Origin: an uncultured Prolixibacteraceae bacterium | GTDB taxonomy: Bacteria; Bacteroidota; Bacteroidia; Bacteroidales; Prolixibacteraceae | Assembly (NCBI GenBank): GCA_913063265.1 | Contig: CAJXZG010000042.1 | Location: 1-42,428 of the forward strand | Length of the DNA stretch: 42,428 nt | Direction of reading: 5' to 3' | Shown: piece after piece, positions 18,685 to 27,185 of the stretch | How positions within the stretch are numbered: the first letter of the stretch is position 1 | Layout: each line of letters starts with the position of its first letter | The notes under the pieces: model-generated | Databases searched by the model: none | Seen by the model: only the letters and a program-made list of their open reading frames with translations | Told to the model about the DNA's origin: nothing | Program-made: the position numbers and the translations under genes

Positions 18685-19570
18685 TCTTTTGGAGAATTAA
18701 TTTGTGTTTTCGGATAATTTCATTTGCCATTTTTACCATTGGAGGGCCAATAAATTTATTGTTTTTTACTGCAACACCCTGACCTTTTGCACTCGCTTCT
18801 TCTGACAAGGTTAACATTTCCTCTGCCCATAAAACCTCTTCTTCACCTGGGGTAAAATATTTATGGGCTAGTGGTAATTCTTTTGGATTTAGAATTAGCA
18901 TACCCTCAAAACCAAGCTTGCGTCCGATAATTAAATTCCTTTCCAGATCATCCATGTCGTGTACCCTGATATGAACCGTATCTATTGGTACAACTCCGTG
19001 TGCTTTTGCTCCCATTGCAATCATAGACCTTGCAGTGAAAATACTCTGGCTTTCACTGTCGTGCTGCCCCCCCAATTCCGTCATAAAATCTTCACATCCA
19101 AAAGCAACAGCAACCAATCGTTCAGGGCAGGCAGTACATATATCCTGAATATTCATCACTGCCCCGGGAGTTTCAATTAAAGCAATTATTTTGAAAGTGT
19201 GTTTTGGGATTTTTTTCTCGAATTCTATCGTTTCGAGTAATTTTCCAAAGAAATAAATATCCTCCCCTTTTTTTGATTTTGGATACATAAAGCCCTCAAT
19301 CCCGGGTACTGCTAGTTGGTAAACATCTTGTAGCAGATGTCCACTTTCCCTGTCATTTACCCTCGGAAATATTATTCTGTCTTTAAACTTTCCTTCATCC
19401 AAATACCGCTTAATGTTATCTCTGGCAATTTGTTTGTTTTCCGCTGGCTGAACAGAATCCTCAATATCCAATAACAACACATCCGCATCTCTTTGCAAGG
19501 CACTCTCCATCAGCTTATTGTTGTGAGCCGGCACAAACATCAGGCTCCTCATCAGATAATGTTTAAGCAT
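18665..19570 (-). CDS. CitE-like CoA lyase (HpcH/HpaI aldolase family)
   Basis: 301 residues, one TIM-barrel domain of the citrate-lyase-beta family. Visible motifs: SLMFVPAHNNKLMESAL, LLLDIEDSVQPAEN (substrate/CoA side), the metal-binding Glu in IALIETPGAV and the second acidic site AFGCEDFMTELGG, then LGFEGMLILNPKELP. No citC/D/F partners are nearby, so it is not citrate lyase; stand-alone members are malyl-CoA, beta-methylmalyl-CoA or citramalyl-CoA lyases. The gene before it is a MaoC-like hydratase overlapping by 8 bp, the same pairing as in itaconate (itaconyl-CoA hydratase plus citramalyl-CoA lyase) and mesaconyl-CoA metabolism. ATG at 19570 gives the 8-bp overlap; ATG at 19552 (MRSLMFV) is an alternative. 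Making or breaking a C4-C5 hydroxyacyl-CoA is inferred. Confidence 0.85.
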   Translation of the reverse strand: MLKHYLMRSLMFVPAHNNKLMESALQRDADVLLLDIEDSVQPAENKQIARDNIKRYLDEGKFKDRIIFPRVNDRESGHLLQDVYQLAVPGIEGFMYPKSKKGEDIYFFGKLLETIEFEKKIPKHTFKIIALIETPGAVMNIQDICTACPERLVAVAFGCEDFMTELGGQHDSESQSIFTARSMIAMGAKAHGVVPIDTVHIRVHDMDDLERNLIIGRKLGFEGMLILNPKELPLAHKYFTPGEEEVLWAEEMLTLSEEASAKGQGVAVKNNKFIGPPMVKMANEIIRKHKLILQKNGNGIE

Positions 19571-20027
19571 ATTGTTTCTTTTTAATTAATACTTTTCTTC
19601 TAAAACTTACTATATCAACACCATTTTGATTAAATCCAATGGTTTCTACATAAACAATTCCCCTGTCATTTTTTGAAACAGATTCTTTTTTATCTAAAAT
19701 CTTTGTTTTGGCATAAATTGTATCTCCAATAAATACTGGACTCAAATGTTTAATTTCCTCATATCCCAAATTGGCAATAGCTTTCCCGCTAATGTCCGGA
19801 ACGGTAAGGCCAACTGTCAAGCTGAAAACCAATGTACCAACAACTAAAATTTTTCCGTGTTGGTTTTTACCGGCATAGTCAACATTAGTATGTACTGGAT
19901 GATGGTTCATTGTTAACAAACTGAAAAAATTATTATCGCTTTCAAAAATTGTCTTCGAAAGTGAGTGAACTATAATCTCATCTATAATAAAATCTTCAAA
20001 ATAATGTCCTAATACACTTTTTTCCAT
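19563..20027 (-). CDS. MaoC-like hot-dog hydratase/dehydratase
   Basis: 154 residues from the ATG at 20027 (an in-frame TTG at 20039 is unlikely). Hot-dog fold of the MaoC type: the central helix region reads LTMNHHPVHTNVDYA, where classical R-hydratases have DxNPxH; the Asp is Asn here and the His is kept, a form I associate with the mesaconyl/itaconyl-CoA hydratase branch. The later blocks VVGTLVFSLTVGL, IANLGYEEIKHLSPVFIGDTIYAKTKI match that branch well. Expected reaction: reversible addition of water to a C4-C5 enoyl-CoA dicarboxylate. It leads the overlapping cassette with the CitE-like lyase, so both probably share a CoA intermediate. Confidence 0.85.
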   Translation of the reverse strand: MEKSVLGHYFEDFIIDEIIVHSLSKTIFESDNNFFSLLTMNHHPVHTNVDYAGKNQHGKILVVGTLVFSLTVGLTVPDISGKAIANLGYEEIKHLSPVFIGDTIYAKTKILDKKESVSKNDRGIVYVETIGFNQNGVDIVSFRRKVLIKKKQYA

Positions 20028-20080
20028 TTCTATTTTCAAATAAAGTCGATGTTCAATTTTATATTTGAATAATACCGTAA

Positions 20081-21157
20081 CTAATTAGGTCTGACATCTT
20101 TTAAAACATAATTACAGGCATTTAAAAATCCTTCAAACATTGCTTCAATTGATGCTTCTTTTCTAATTTTATTTTTTGCTTTTAAAGACATCTTATTTCT
20201 CAAATCATCATTTTCGAGCAATTCATATATTTTATCCGATAGTTCATTTTTAGTTCCTAAAATATAACCTGTTTCACCATTTACGAGATAAACTATCTCG
20301 GGACTATGTTTTACATTCAAAGCCAAACATGGTAATCCCCAATACATTGCCTGATTAATTCCTAATCCATTGGTGCCTGGAATACAAAAAAGATCGGCAG
20401 ATTTAAAAACCGAATTAATTTTGTAATCTTCATAAATGGCTCCCAGATATTGAATATTCTTTTGGCCTTCTATTAATTTTGAATAATGGTTATCGAATCC
20501 CGGGCCAACAATTACCAATCCAAATTCATTGTATCTGGATTCTTTGAAAATATCAATTAACACTTCAATTTTTTTCCTGGCTTGCATCCTGCCAACAAAT
20601 AACACTGTTTTTTTATAATCGATTTGATGGTTTTTCTTTATCAGTTCTTTTGACTCTTTAATATCAGGGATATTTTTAAAATTTATCGTGTTATTGGCAA
20701 TAAATGTTTTTTTAAGGTATTCTTTTGCTATATATTTTTTTTCGTTTACTGAATAAAGAATTATTGCCGAAGAAAATACATGTATTATTTTATACATGAC
20801 TCCCTTGATTTTATTTTTAGGATCTTGCAAATTCACACCATGCGTCCATGTTATATTAAAAATCTTATTATTAATAGTATAAAAAAACAAGTACCAAAGC
20901 ATTTTGTTTGAAGGAATGATAAAACTTATGACTACTTCCGGATTTTCTTTATCTAAACAGTTTTTTAGCGATTTATATCCAGAATGAATTTTAATAAAAT
21001 TTATGTTATCTTTAGTTTGAACTGTTTTACTTTTATTATCTTCGATAAGAACAATTTTAAATTCATACCCCTTTTCGTAAAACAGATTAATAAAATCTGA
21101 ATAAATTGAATACCGGTATTCGTACAATGAATTGGTAACCAACAATATCTTTTTCAT
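20081..21157 (-). CDS. GT4-like glycosyltransferase
   Basis: 358 residues, GT-B fold: N-terminal acceptor domain (ILLVTNSLYEYR; TWTHGVNL) and C-terminal donor domain starting at TVLFVGRMQARKKIEVLI, then VIVGPGFD, IQYLGAIY and the donor block IPGTNGLGINQAMYWGLP. The EX7E pair of retaining GT4 enzymes is not there: Gln269 stands for the second Glu and Gly261 for the first. Related N-Q/H-AM variants occur in Bacteroidota loci, so it may still be active. No membrane span. It follows another transferase gene by 13 bp, within the assembly-core operon. Sugar specificity cannot be inferred. Confidence 0.85.
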   Translation of the reverse strand: MKKILLVTNSLYEYRYSIYSDFINLFYEKGYEFKIVLIEDNKSKTVQTKDNINFIKIHSGYKSLKNCLDKENPEVVISFIIPSNKMLWYLFFYTINNKIFNITWTHGVNLQDPKNKIKGVMYKIIHVFSSAIILYSVNEKKYIAKEYLKKTFIANNTINFKNIPDIKESKELIKKNHQIDYKKTVLFVGRMQARKKIEVLIDIFKESRYNEFGLVIVGPGFDNHYSKLIEGQKNIQYLGAIYEDYKINSVFKSADLFCIPGTNGLGINQAMYWGLPCLALNVKHSPEIVYLVNGETGYILGTKNELSDKIYELLENDDLRNKMSLKAKNKIRKEASIEAMFEGFLNACNYVLKDVRPN

Positions 21158-21170
21158 TTAAAATTAGTCT

Positions 21171-22007
21171 TTAATATTTTTTAAGGAAGAATGAAGGAAA
21201 TAATACTCTTAAATGATTAGATAAAAAAATCCGAAATGCAACCAGTATACCTTTATATCTGAAGTTAAAATAAAAGAACTCAAATGGATTCTTCCCTATT
21301 GGTGAATAAAACAATTTGATTCTTTTAAACAAAGACACTTTGGGATCAAAACAAACAAGCGTATTTTTATCTCTTTCACAGGTTCCAACATAATCTGGTA
21401 ATAAAACAGATTTAATTCCTTTTTCCCTTGCTCTATAAGCATAGTCAAAATCACCGTTAGTATGACGATAGCGATAATTTAGGTTGCCTAATTTATTAAA
21501 AACGTAATCAGGTATTAGCACAAAATTACCATTAAAATATTCACAGATTTGACTTTTCCCATTTATCAATAATAACTTGCCTTTTCCCCATCCTCCATAA
21601 GTAGTGATGGTCATATTTTCATTGCATGTTGCTCCAACAATTACAGAATTATTATTTTCTTTTTCCGATTCTTTAAAGGCTAACTCAAGGGCATGTTCAA
21701 ATATCATAGTATCGTCATTTAACCATATATAATAATCAAATTTCCTTTTATTACTGGCAAATTCCCATGCTTTAAACATGCCACGGTTCCAATATAAGCT
21801 GCCATCGCCATTAATTAAATTAACATCAGGATATGCAAGTTTTACCGCTTCCCCAGTACCGTCAATTGAACCATCATCTACCAAAAACACTTCAAAACTA
21901 AAGTTCGATTTTAATTCAGAATCATATAATGCATTCAGGCAATTTAAAGTTTTTTCTTTTCGGTTATGACAGGTAATAAGTACAGCGACAATATTTAATT
22001 TTCTCAT
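21171..22007 (-). CDS. GT2 glycosyltransferase (rhamnosyltransferase-like)
   Basis: 278 residues from the ATG at 22007, which begins directly at the GT-A strand (RKLNIVAVLITCHNRKEKTL); an in-frame TTG 60 bp upstream adds an unlikely leader. Motifs: VFLVDDGSIDGTGEAV (UDP/dTDP-binding), YYIWLNDDTMIFE with the DxD-like NDD, and the acceptor region RYRHTNGDFDYAYRAREKG. The order and the FLVDDGS/WLNDDT pair resemble the GT2 group that includes many rhamnosyl- and fucosyl-transferases of capsule loci. It sits after wzy and before the GT4 gene. Donor unknown; a deoxysugar is plausible given gmd/fcl in the locus. Confidence 0.87.
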   Translation of the reverse strand: MRKLNIVAVLITCHNRKEKTLNCLNALYDSELKSNFSFEVFLVDDGSIDGTGEAVKLAYPDVNLINGDGSLYWNRGMFKAWEFASNKRKFDYYIWLNDDTMIFEHALELAFKESEKENNNSVIVGATCNENMTITTYGGWGKGKLLLINGKSQICEYFNGNFVLIPDYVFNKLGNLNYRYRHTNGDFDYAYRAREKGIKSVLLPDYVGTCERDKNTLVCFDPKVSLFKRIKLFYSPIGKNPFEFFYFNFRYKGILVAFRIFLSNHLRVLFPSFFLKKY

Positions 22008-22161
22008 TGGACCTTTGTAGAGTTTAATTATAAGATAATTGATTTGTTTTGGGTACTTTCTATGCAATTCTCAAAGCCATTTCCAGATTCTTTCTTTTAC
22101 AAATCTGGTTAACTTTAAAAAAAAATCTGTTTCAGCAAGATAATCGATATTAATTCTCCAT

Positions 22162-23421
22162 CTACCGACCGAGATAGGATCTAATAATAAACAATTTATT
22201 TTCCTGAGTTAACATGTTTTTATACACAAAGGGGAAGAAAAAAAATGACAAAAACATAGGGTAATATAAAAATTGTTCACCCTGTAGTAATAAAACAATA
22301 ATAAATGTAGCTGCAAAAGCTGTTAATTTGGATTTTGAAATCTGCCTAGTAAATTTATGCACCCAATACAGCCATAAAAGAAAAAAGGGAATACCCCAGA
22401 TTGCTATTATATTCGACATACCATTACCATGTCCGATGCTCGTTCCTTCTTTAACCTGAGGATGGAATCGGTATCGGGTTTTTACATCCCATCCATTTCC
22501 AATTAAGGGTTGCGATTTTATATAAATCCAATCCATTCTGATTGCACCAAAACGTCCTGCATGAATATCATCATCTTTCATTTGTTCAGCTTCAACAATA
22601 TTGTTTTCAATTTTTTCTTTCATAAAAGACAAGTTAAAATATGCCAATCCTAAAATGGCTAATGAAAGCGGAATTATAACAATTCTTCCTAATTTATAAC
22701 TTTGATAAAAATGAATTAAAACAAGTAACATAAATGTGATATAACCTGTAGTAGATTGAGATGTCAAAAGGCCAAGCACCAGAAATATCATTTCATTTTT
22801 ATATGTCCCAACCTGAAATTTTCTGTTTTTAAGTGCTATAAATACCATAGCTAAGATAATGTAACCTGCAAAAGCTCCCGGTTCCCAGAAAGGTCCTGAG
22901 TTTCGAAACATTAACCCGCTTTCAGGAATTTCACCATAAGAAGTGTAGAATAGTAGACTTTTAATTTTTGAACTCTCACTTAAACTAATTCCATAAAATC
23001 CGAATTGATTTATAACCCAAAATGGTAAGGATACTGCGGCAAAAAAGGCCAGCACTCTAATATACGAATCAAGAAAATCCAGTTTATGATAATCATAATA
23101 TAGCAATGTCATTAAACTTATCAGCATGGATAAGAAATAACTTATTCTACCCGGATATGATGCATATCCTAAAATCCTTTCCTGAAAGAATGTAATTGTA
23201 AAAATATAGATAAAAAGAAAGCTTATAATCCCGGCTACTTTTTTTAATCTTTTTACATAAATAATATAAAGTGTATATACGAATAATAATCCTGCATATG
23301 CAATCAATAAAAATTTGTTATAACCCTTATATCTTATTATCGGATTGTAACTGAAGAGTAATAAGAAATACATTGGAAGATATTTCTTTAAAAACAAAGT
23401 TATTTTTTCCAGTTTACTCAT
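22162..23421 (-). CDS. wzy: O-antigen/capsule polymerase Wzy-like membrane protein
   Basis: 419 residues, about eleven predicted membrane helices and one large periplasmic loop near residues 270-325 (from KEKIENNIVEAEQ to GTSIGHGN). The segment LMFRNSGPFWEPGAFAGYI with the ..EPG.. signature, and LIGNGWDVKTRYRFHP in the loop, are typical of Wzy proteins of Bacteroidota. Wzy joins lipid-linked repeat units at the periplasmic face. It is flanked by GT4 and GT2 genes, two genes away from the Wzx flippase, the standard arrangement. Wzy sequences diverge quickly, so the call rests on topology, the EPG motif and context. Confidence 0.85.
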   Translation of the reverse strand: MSKLEKITLFLKKYLPMYFLLLFSYNPIIRYKGYNKFLLIAYAGLLFVYTLYIIYVKRLKKVAGIISFLFIYIFTITFFQERILGYASYPGRISYFLSMLISLMTLLYYDYHKLDFLDSYIRVLAFFAAVSLPFWVINQFGFYGISLSESSKIKSLLFYTSYGEIPESGLMFRNSGPFWEPGAFAGYIILAMVFIALKNRKFQVGTYKNEMIFLVLGLLTSQSTTGYITFMLLVLIHFYQSYKLGRIVIIPLSLAILGLAYFNLSFMKEKIENNIVEAEQMKDDDIHAGRFGAIRMDWIYIKSQPLIGNGWDVKTRYRFHPQVKEGTSIGHGNGMSNIIAIWGIPFFLLWLYWVHKFTRQISKSKLTAFAATFIIVLLLQGEQFLYYPMFLSFFFFPFVYKNMLTQENKLFIIRSYLGR

Positions 23422-23497
23422 TTCAAATTTTATGGTTAGCGTATCAAAATTTCTATGTTATTCCTTCGGATTAAAAAATCAAACAAACAATGCTACC

Positions 23498-24742
23498 TTA
23501 GCTTCTAATTTTAGAATAAATAGAAAATAAGGTTTTAGCATTTTCTGTCCTGTTATGCCTTTTAGAAGCTTCGTTAATTGAGTTTCCCGAAAGGTATTGT
23601 GCAAATTTGTCATCCGAAAAGATTTTACAAATATAAGAAGCTAACATTTCGTGTTCTTCAAATCTGTATAACAAACCCGTTTTCCCGTGCTCGATCATAT
23701 CTGGAGTTCCTCCGGCATATGTAGCTATGCAAGGAACACCCATTACCTGAGCTTCTCCTATCGAATTGGAGCTATTTTCAATAATCGAAGGGCTAACGGT
23801 AACATTAGCTAAAATAAAATACTGACACATTTCCTGTTCCGATAAAAATCCGGTATAAATGATGTATTTGTTCAATTTGTACTTACTTATCAATTTATTC
23901 AGATAGCGGCCGTATCCATTATTGATTATTCCATTTTTATTGTACACCTTTTTTCCTGCCACATAAACTTTGGTATCCGGGAATTTTTTAACCACTGAAG
24001 GTAATGCTTTGACAAGCTGATGAAATCCCTTTAACGGATAATTGGCCTGGCTTACGAAAATTGAGTGTTTTGTACAGCTATCAGGCGACCACTTATTATT
24101 ATAAAATGAATCCCTAAGTGTTTCATTACAAAAATGATAGTTCAGATTTGAGTTGATTTCCTTTGCATGAATTTTATCCCAAATTGTTCTTCCTATTATA
24201 TGTTTAACATTTTGGAGAAGCTTAACTTCATATTTTGCCCGAAATTTTAAATTTCTATGCTTGGAAAAGACCGTGTCCTTTCTTACAATATCTCTCAGTG
24301 TTATATTATTTTTCAATTCTTTTTTGCTAATTCCACCTAAATAATATCGGTCTATAACACTTACCAGCCCCTGTATGGATACAATAACTTTATTTGCGCC
24401 ACATGCCCGCACAAAAGAGTATGAATATGGATATTCGGTGCCATGAATATGGATTAAATCAGGATTAAATAACTTTTTTACTTTTTGCCAGTAAATATCA
24501 TTTTTTGTATTTGCTGCATCTAATCTTGCAATTTGTGGAATAAGAAAATGTTTAATTTTCCCTGATACCAGTTCCATAAATTTTTTTCCATCATAAATTG
24601 ACGCAACCGCTAATTCTATTTCCGAATTATTTTTAATTAACTCAATAGCTGAAGAATAAACCCACCCCTTTACATAACTATCCAAGTTTAATTCTTTTGA
24701 AACTGTAGGAAAAGGTGCATTGATTATCCAAAGTACTTTCAT
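23498..24742 (-). CDS. GT4 glycosyltransferase
   Basis: 414 residues, GT-B fold. N-terminal domain: VLWIINAPFPTVS, then DLIHIHGTEYPYSYSFV and KVIVSIQGLVS. C-terminal domain: HSIFVSQANYPLKGFHQLVKAL, VYVAGKK, YIIYTGFLSEQEMCQYF, and the donor site VSPSIIENSSNSIGEAQVMGVP, where Glu-x7-Glu is complete. A complete EX7E supports a retaining enzyme. It lies 95 bp after wzx and 76 bp before wzy. Sugar specificity is not visible. Confidence 0.9.
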   Translation of the reverse strand: MKVLWIINAPFPTVSKELNLDSYVKGWVYSSAIELIKNNSEIELAVASIYDGKKFMELVSGKIKHFLIPQIARLDAANTKNDIYWQKVKKLFNPDLIHIHGTEYPYSYSFVRACGANKVIVSIQGLVSVIDRYYLGGISKKELKNNITLRDIVRKDTVFSKHRNLKFRAKYEVKLLQNVKHIIGRTIWDKIHAKEINSNLNYHFCNETLRDSFYNNKWSPDSCTKHSIFVSQANYPLKGFHQLVKALPSVVKKFPDTKVYVAGKKVYNKNGIINNGYGRYLNKLISKYKLNKYIIYTGFLSEQEMCQYFILANVTVSPSIIENSSNSIGEAQVMGVPCIATYAGGTPDMIEHGKTGLLYRFEEHEMLASYICKIFSDDKFAQYLSGNSINEASKRHNRTENAKTLFSIYSKIRS

Positions 24743-24837
24743 ATGCTAATAATACTAATTTATTATTCTTAAGCTAAAAAATTTCTTTACTTTAGAAACC
24801 TTGTAACATGTTTTATATCTAGCACACTTTTCAAGCT

Positions 24838-26202
24838 CTATTTGTTCCATACTCCCAGAGCTGTTTTTCTTAACAACTTATGTACCTGTATTACCTGTAT
24901 TGATCCTACCAATACCAACGGCCCAAGTATAGCCAATACAATACCAATACTATTACCAAAAATGTTTTTAAAAGTATAAACCAGAATAATATAAATCAAA
25001 ATTTGGATAGTTGTAAACAATACTGTTAGTTTTAATTTGCCTATCCCATTAATAAAATATGAATAGGGAGTTATATATAATTCGATAACTGTAAAAACTG
25101 CCAGCGCAATCGACAAATTAACCGGAATCTGTACTTCTTCGCCAACCCATATTTTATATATCCAGGTACTTACAAACAACATAATCACAACCCCGCCACT
25201 AAACAAAACCGATAAAATATTTGCATATTTTAAAGCTTTTTTCAACCAATTAAAATCTGCTTTTGTATAAGCATCGGTAACAGCCGACCAAACAGGCATC
25301 ATAAAAAGCGAAAACACCATGATAGGAATATGGAAATACTTATATGCAATATTATATACCGTAACTTCCTCAGGCCCGTAAAATTGAGTAATAAAAATAT
25401 TTGCTGTTGTAAACACAATAATGTAAGTAATTTGCAGGAAGAAAAAACTTGTACCTAATTGAAGTATTCCCTTTCCTATTTTAAAATCAACACTGTTAAA
25501 AGAAGGTTTTAAGTCTTTATAACTTGTATTAAAAGCAATAATTGTAACAATAATAAAAATTAAGACCGGGATAGCACTAATAATAGTTCCCAATAAAACC
25601 AGATTTCCACTTTGTTCAGTTTTGGTTAATATAAAAACTACCACAAATGCAAGTACATTTCCCGACGTAGTAATTAACTTGGTAACCGATGGTTTTTGGT
25701 CGGCAAGAAAAATTACTGAGATAATCTGAACAATAAACCGTATAATAAAAAAAGTGAAAACAATTGAGGTTAAAAAAAACAGCTCATTACTTTCAATACT
25801 TCTGGTATTTAGAATAGTGTTCCAGTTGAGATAAAAAATATTGCTGATATGGAAAAGCAGAAGAACCAAACTAAATATTGCAATTAGCATGGCATAGGTA
25901 GTACTAACCAATATTTTGCCTTTTTTAAAGTCATTGGTGGCTAAAACTTCGGCTAGTTTGTTTCGCAATCCATTACCTAATCCAATATCGAAGAAACTGA
26001 ACCAGCCCAATATTGTTGTCAAAGTAATCCATATTCCGTACTTTTCCTGTGTTAAGTATTCCAATAAAAGTGGAACATAAAGCAATCCTATTAAAATACT
26101 TACTCCCTGAATTAATATCGAGTAAACTACATGCCTTTTTGCTTTTGCCCCCCTCGTTTCTCCTTTAAAATAATCCAGAATTTGCTTTCCGTTAAACTTC
26201 AT
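24838..26202 (-). CDS. wzx: Wzx flippase (polysaccharide biosynthesis/MOP exporter family)
   Basis: 454 residues, about 12-14 membrane helices. The N-terminal half has the MOP-family pattern YLTQEKYGIWITLTTILGWFSFFDIGLGNGLRNKLAE, common in Wzx proteins of Bacteroidota, with the helix pairs continuing to the C-terminus (LAILGPLVLVGSIQVIQV). Wzx moves the undecaprenyl-linked repeat unit across the inner membrane. The start overlaps the stop of the preceding GT2 gene by 4 bp (ATGA), so the two are translationally coupled. Together with the Wzy-like protein and Wza/Wzc it defines a Wzy-dependent pathway. Confidence 0.93.
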   Translation of the reverse strand: MKFNGKQILDYFKGETRGAKAKRHVVYSILIQGVSILIGLLYVPLLLEYLTQEKYGIWITLTTILGWFSFFDIGLGNGLRNKLAEVLATNDFKKGKILVSTTYAMLIAIFSLVLLLFHISNIFYLNWNTILNTRSIESNELFFLTSIVFTFFIIRFIVQIISVIFLADQKPSVTKLITTSGNVLAFVVVFILTKTEQSGNLVLLGTIISAIPVLIFIIVTIIAFNTSYKDLKPSFNSVDFKIGKGILQLGTSFFFLQITYIIVFTTANIFITQFYGPEEVTVYNIAYKYFHIPIMVFSLFMMPVWSAVTDAYTKADFNWLKKALKYANILSVLFSGGVVIMLFVSTWIYKIWVGEEVQIPVNLSIALAVFTVIELYITPYSYFINGIGKLKLTVLFTTIQILIYIILVYTFKNIFGNSIGIVLAILGPLVLVGSIQVIQVHKLLRKTALGVWNK

Positions 26203-27167
26203 TTAATGTAATCAGAATTTGAGAATGCTTTTTTTACAGAAGACCTTAAAAAATACAATAGATTCACGATACTTTTTGGAAGCAAGAAAATTATCCTGAT
26301 TTTTTTTTCGTTTTCTAATTTTGTTTTAAGATATTTTCCAAATCGGTTATCACTATTCATTATTTCCTTGAGGATTTTCTTATTTCCGTGAGCTTTAACA
26401 TTAACCAAATCCCAAAATATATTTCTTTGAACTTTCTTTTTAAGTTCTGAATCAATAAGGGATCTTAAAATGATAATTTCAAAAATATATGAGTATGTTA
26501 ACAAATTAACACTCCAGTCTTTCCCTCTTGAAGTTTTGGTACGGTGCATCCTATAATGATGCAATTTCTCTGAATTTCCATAAAAGGTTAACTTATTAAA
26601 ATTTGAATATACCCATACCCAGTCGTAACCTCCAATGCACATGCCTTTATCAAGATCAAGAATTGCAATTGATTTTCTCACTGCTGCCGTCATGTAAGGA
26701 AATCCCAAGTTATATTTTGCGCCAAATTCAATTATTTCATCTCCATTTTTCATGTAACCAAAGGGAAAAGTATAACTGTTATTTGATGCCCCTCTCTTGG
26801 AAAGAACATAATAATCGGTGTAATATACATCAATATCCGGGTGCTTATGTACTACATTCAAAAATGATTCGACATAGGTTGGTAATAAAATATCATCATC
26901 ATCCAGTACTTTAACATATTCCGTTTCAGCTAATTCGTAACAACGATTTTGATTAGGAAATAATCCAATATTTGTATCATTTCGGTAATAGGTTATTCCT
27001 TTTTCTTTACAAATATTTTTAAAATAGTCATGAGAGGAACAATTATCCACGACAATAACCTCACACCTAACAGTCTGATTTAATGCACTCTCTAATGCAT
27101 AAAGAAAATATTCTTTTCTTTCATAACAAGGAATTGCTATTGTAATAAGATTAGTGAAACTCATCAT
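26199..27167 (-). CDS. GT2 glycosyltransferase
   Basis: 322 residues, GT-A fold. N-terminal ITIAIPCYERKEYFLYALESAL, then VIVVDNCSSHDYF (nucleotide-binding Asp), and YVKVLDDDDILLPTYVES with the metal-binding DDD. The region GFPYMTAAVRKS followed by IGGYDWVWVYS is the acceptor side. The last 60 residues are basic with a hydrophobic patch (IIFLLPKSIVNLLYFLRS), which may hold the enzyme at the membrane. It overlaps wzx by 4 bp and follows the DUF4910 gene by 18 bp. Donor unknown. Confidence 0.9.
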   Translation of the reverse strand: MMSFTNLITIAIPCYERKEYFLYALESALNQTVRCEVIVVDNCSSHDYFKNICKEKGITYYRNDTNIGLFPNQNRCYELAETEYVKVLDDDDILLPTYVESFLNVVHKHPDIDVYYTDYYVLSKRGASNNSYTFPFGYMKNGDEIIEFGAKYNLGFPYMTAAVRKSIAILDLDKGMCIGGYDWVWVYSNFNKLTFYGNSEKLHHYRMHRTKTSRGKDWSVNLLTYSYIFEIIILRSLIDSELKKKVQRNIFWDLVNVKAHGNKKILKEIMNSDNRFGKYLKTKLENEKKIRIIFLLPKSIVNLLYFLRSSVKKAFSNSDYIK

Positions 27168-27185
27168 TTTTAAATTCAGGGGTGA

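Noticed and set aside
18665..19570. Citrate lyase beta subunit of citrate fermentation
   Set aside because: No alpha subunit, acyl carrier or ligase gene is adjacent; the MaoC partner points to malyl/citramalyl-type CoA substrates.
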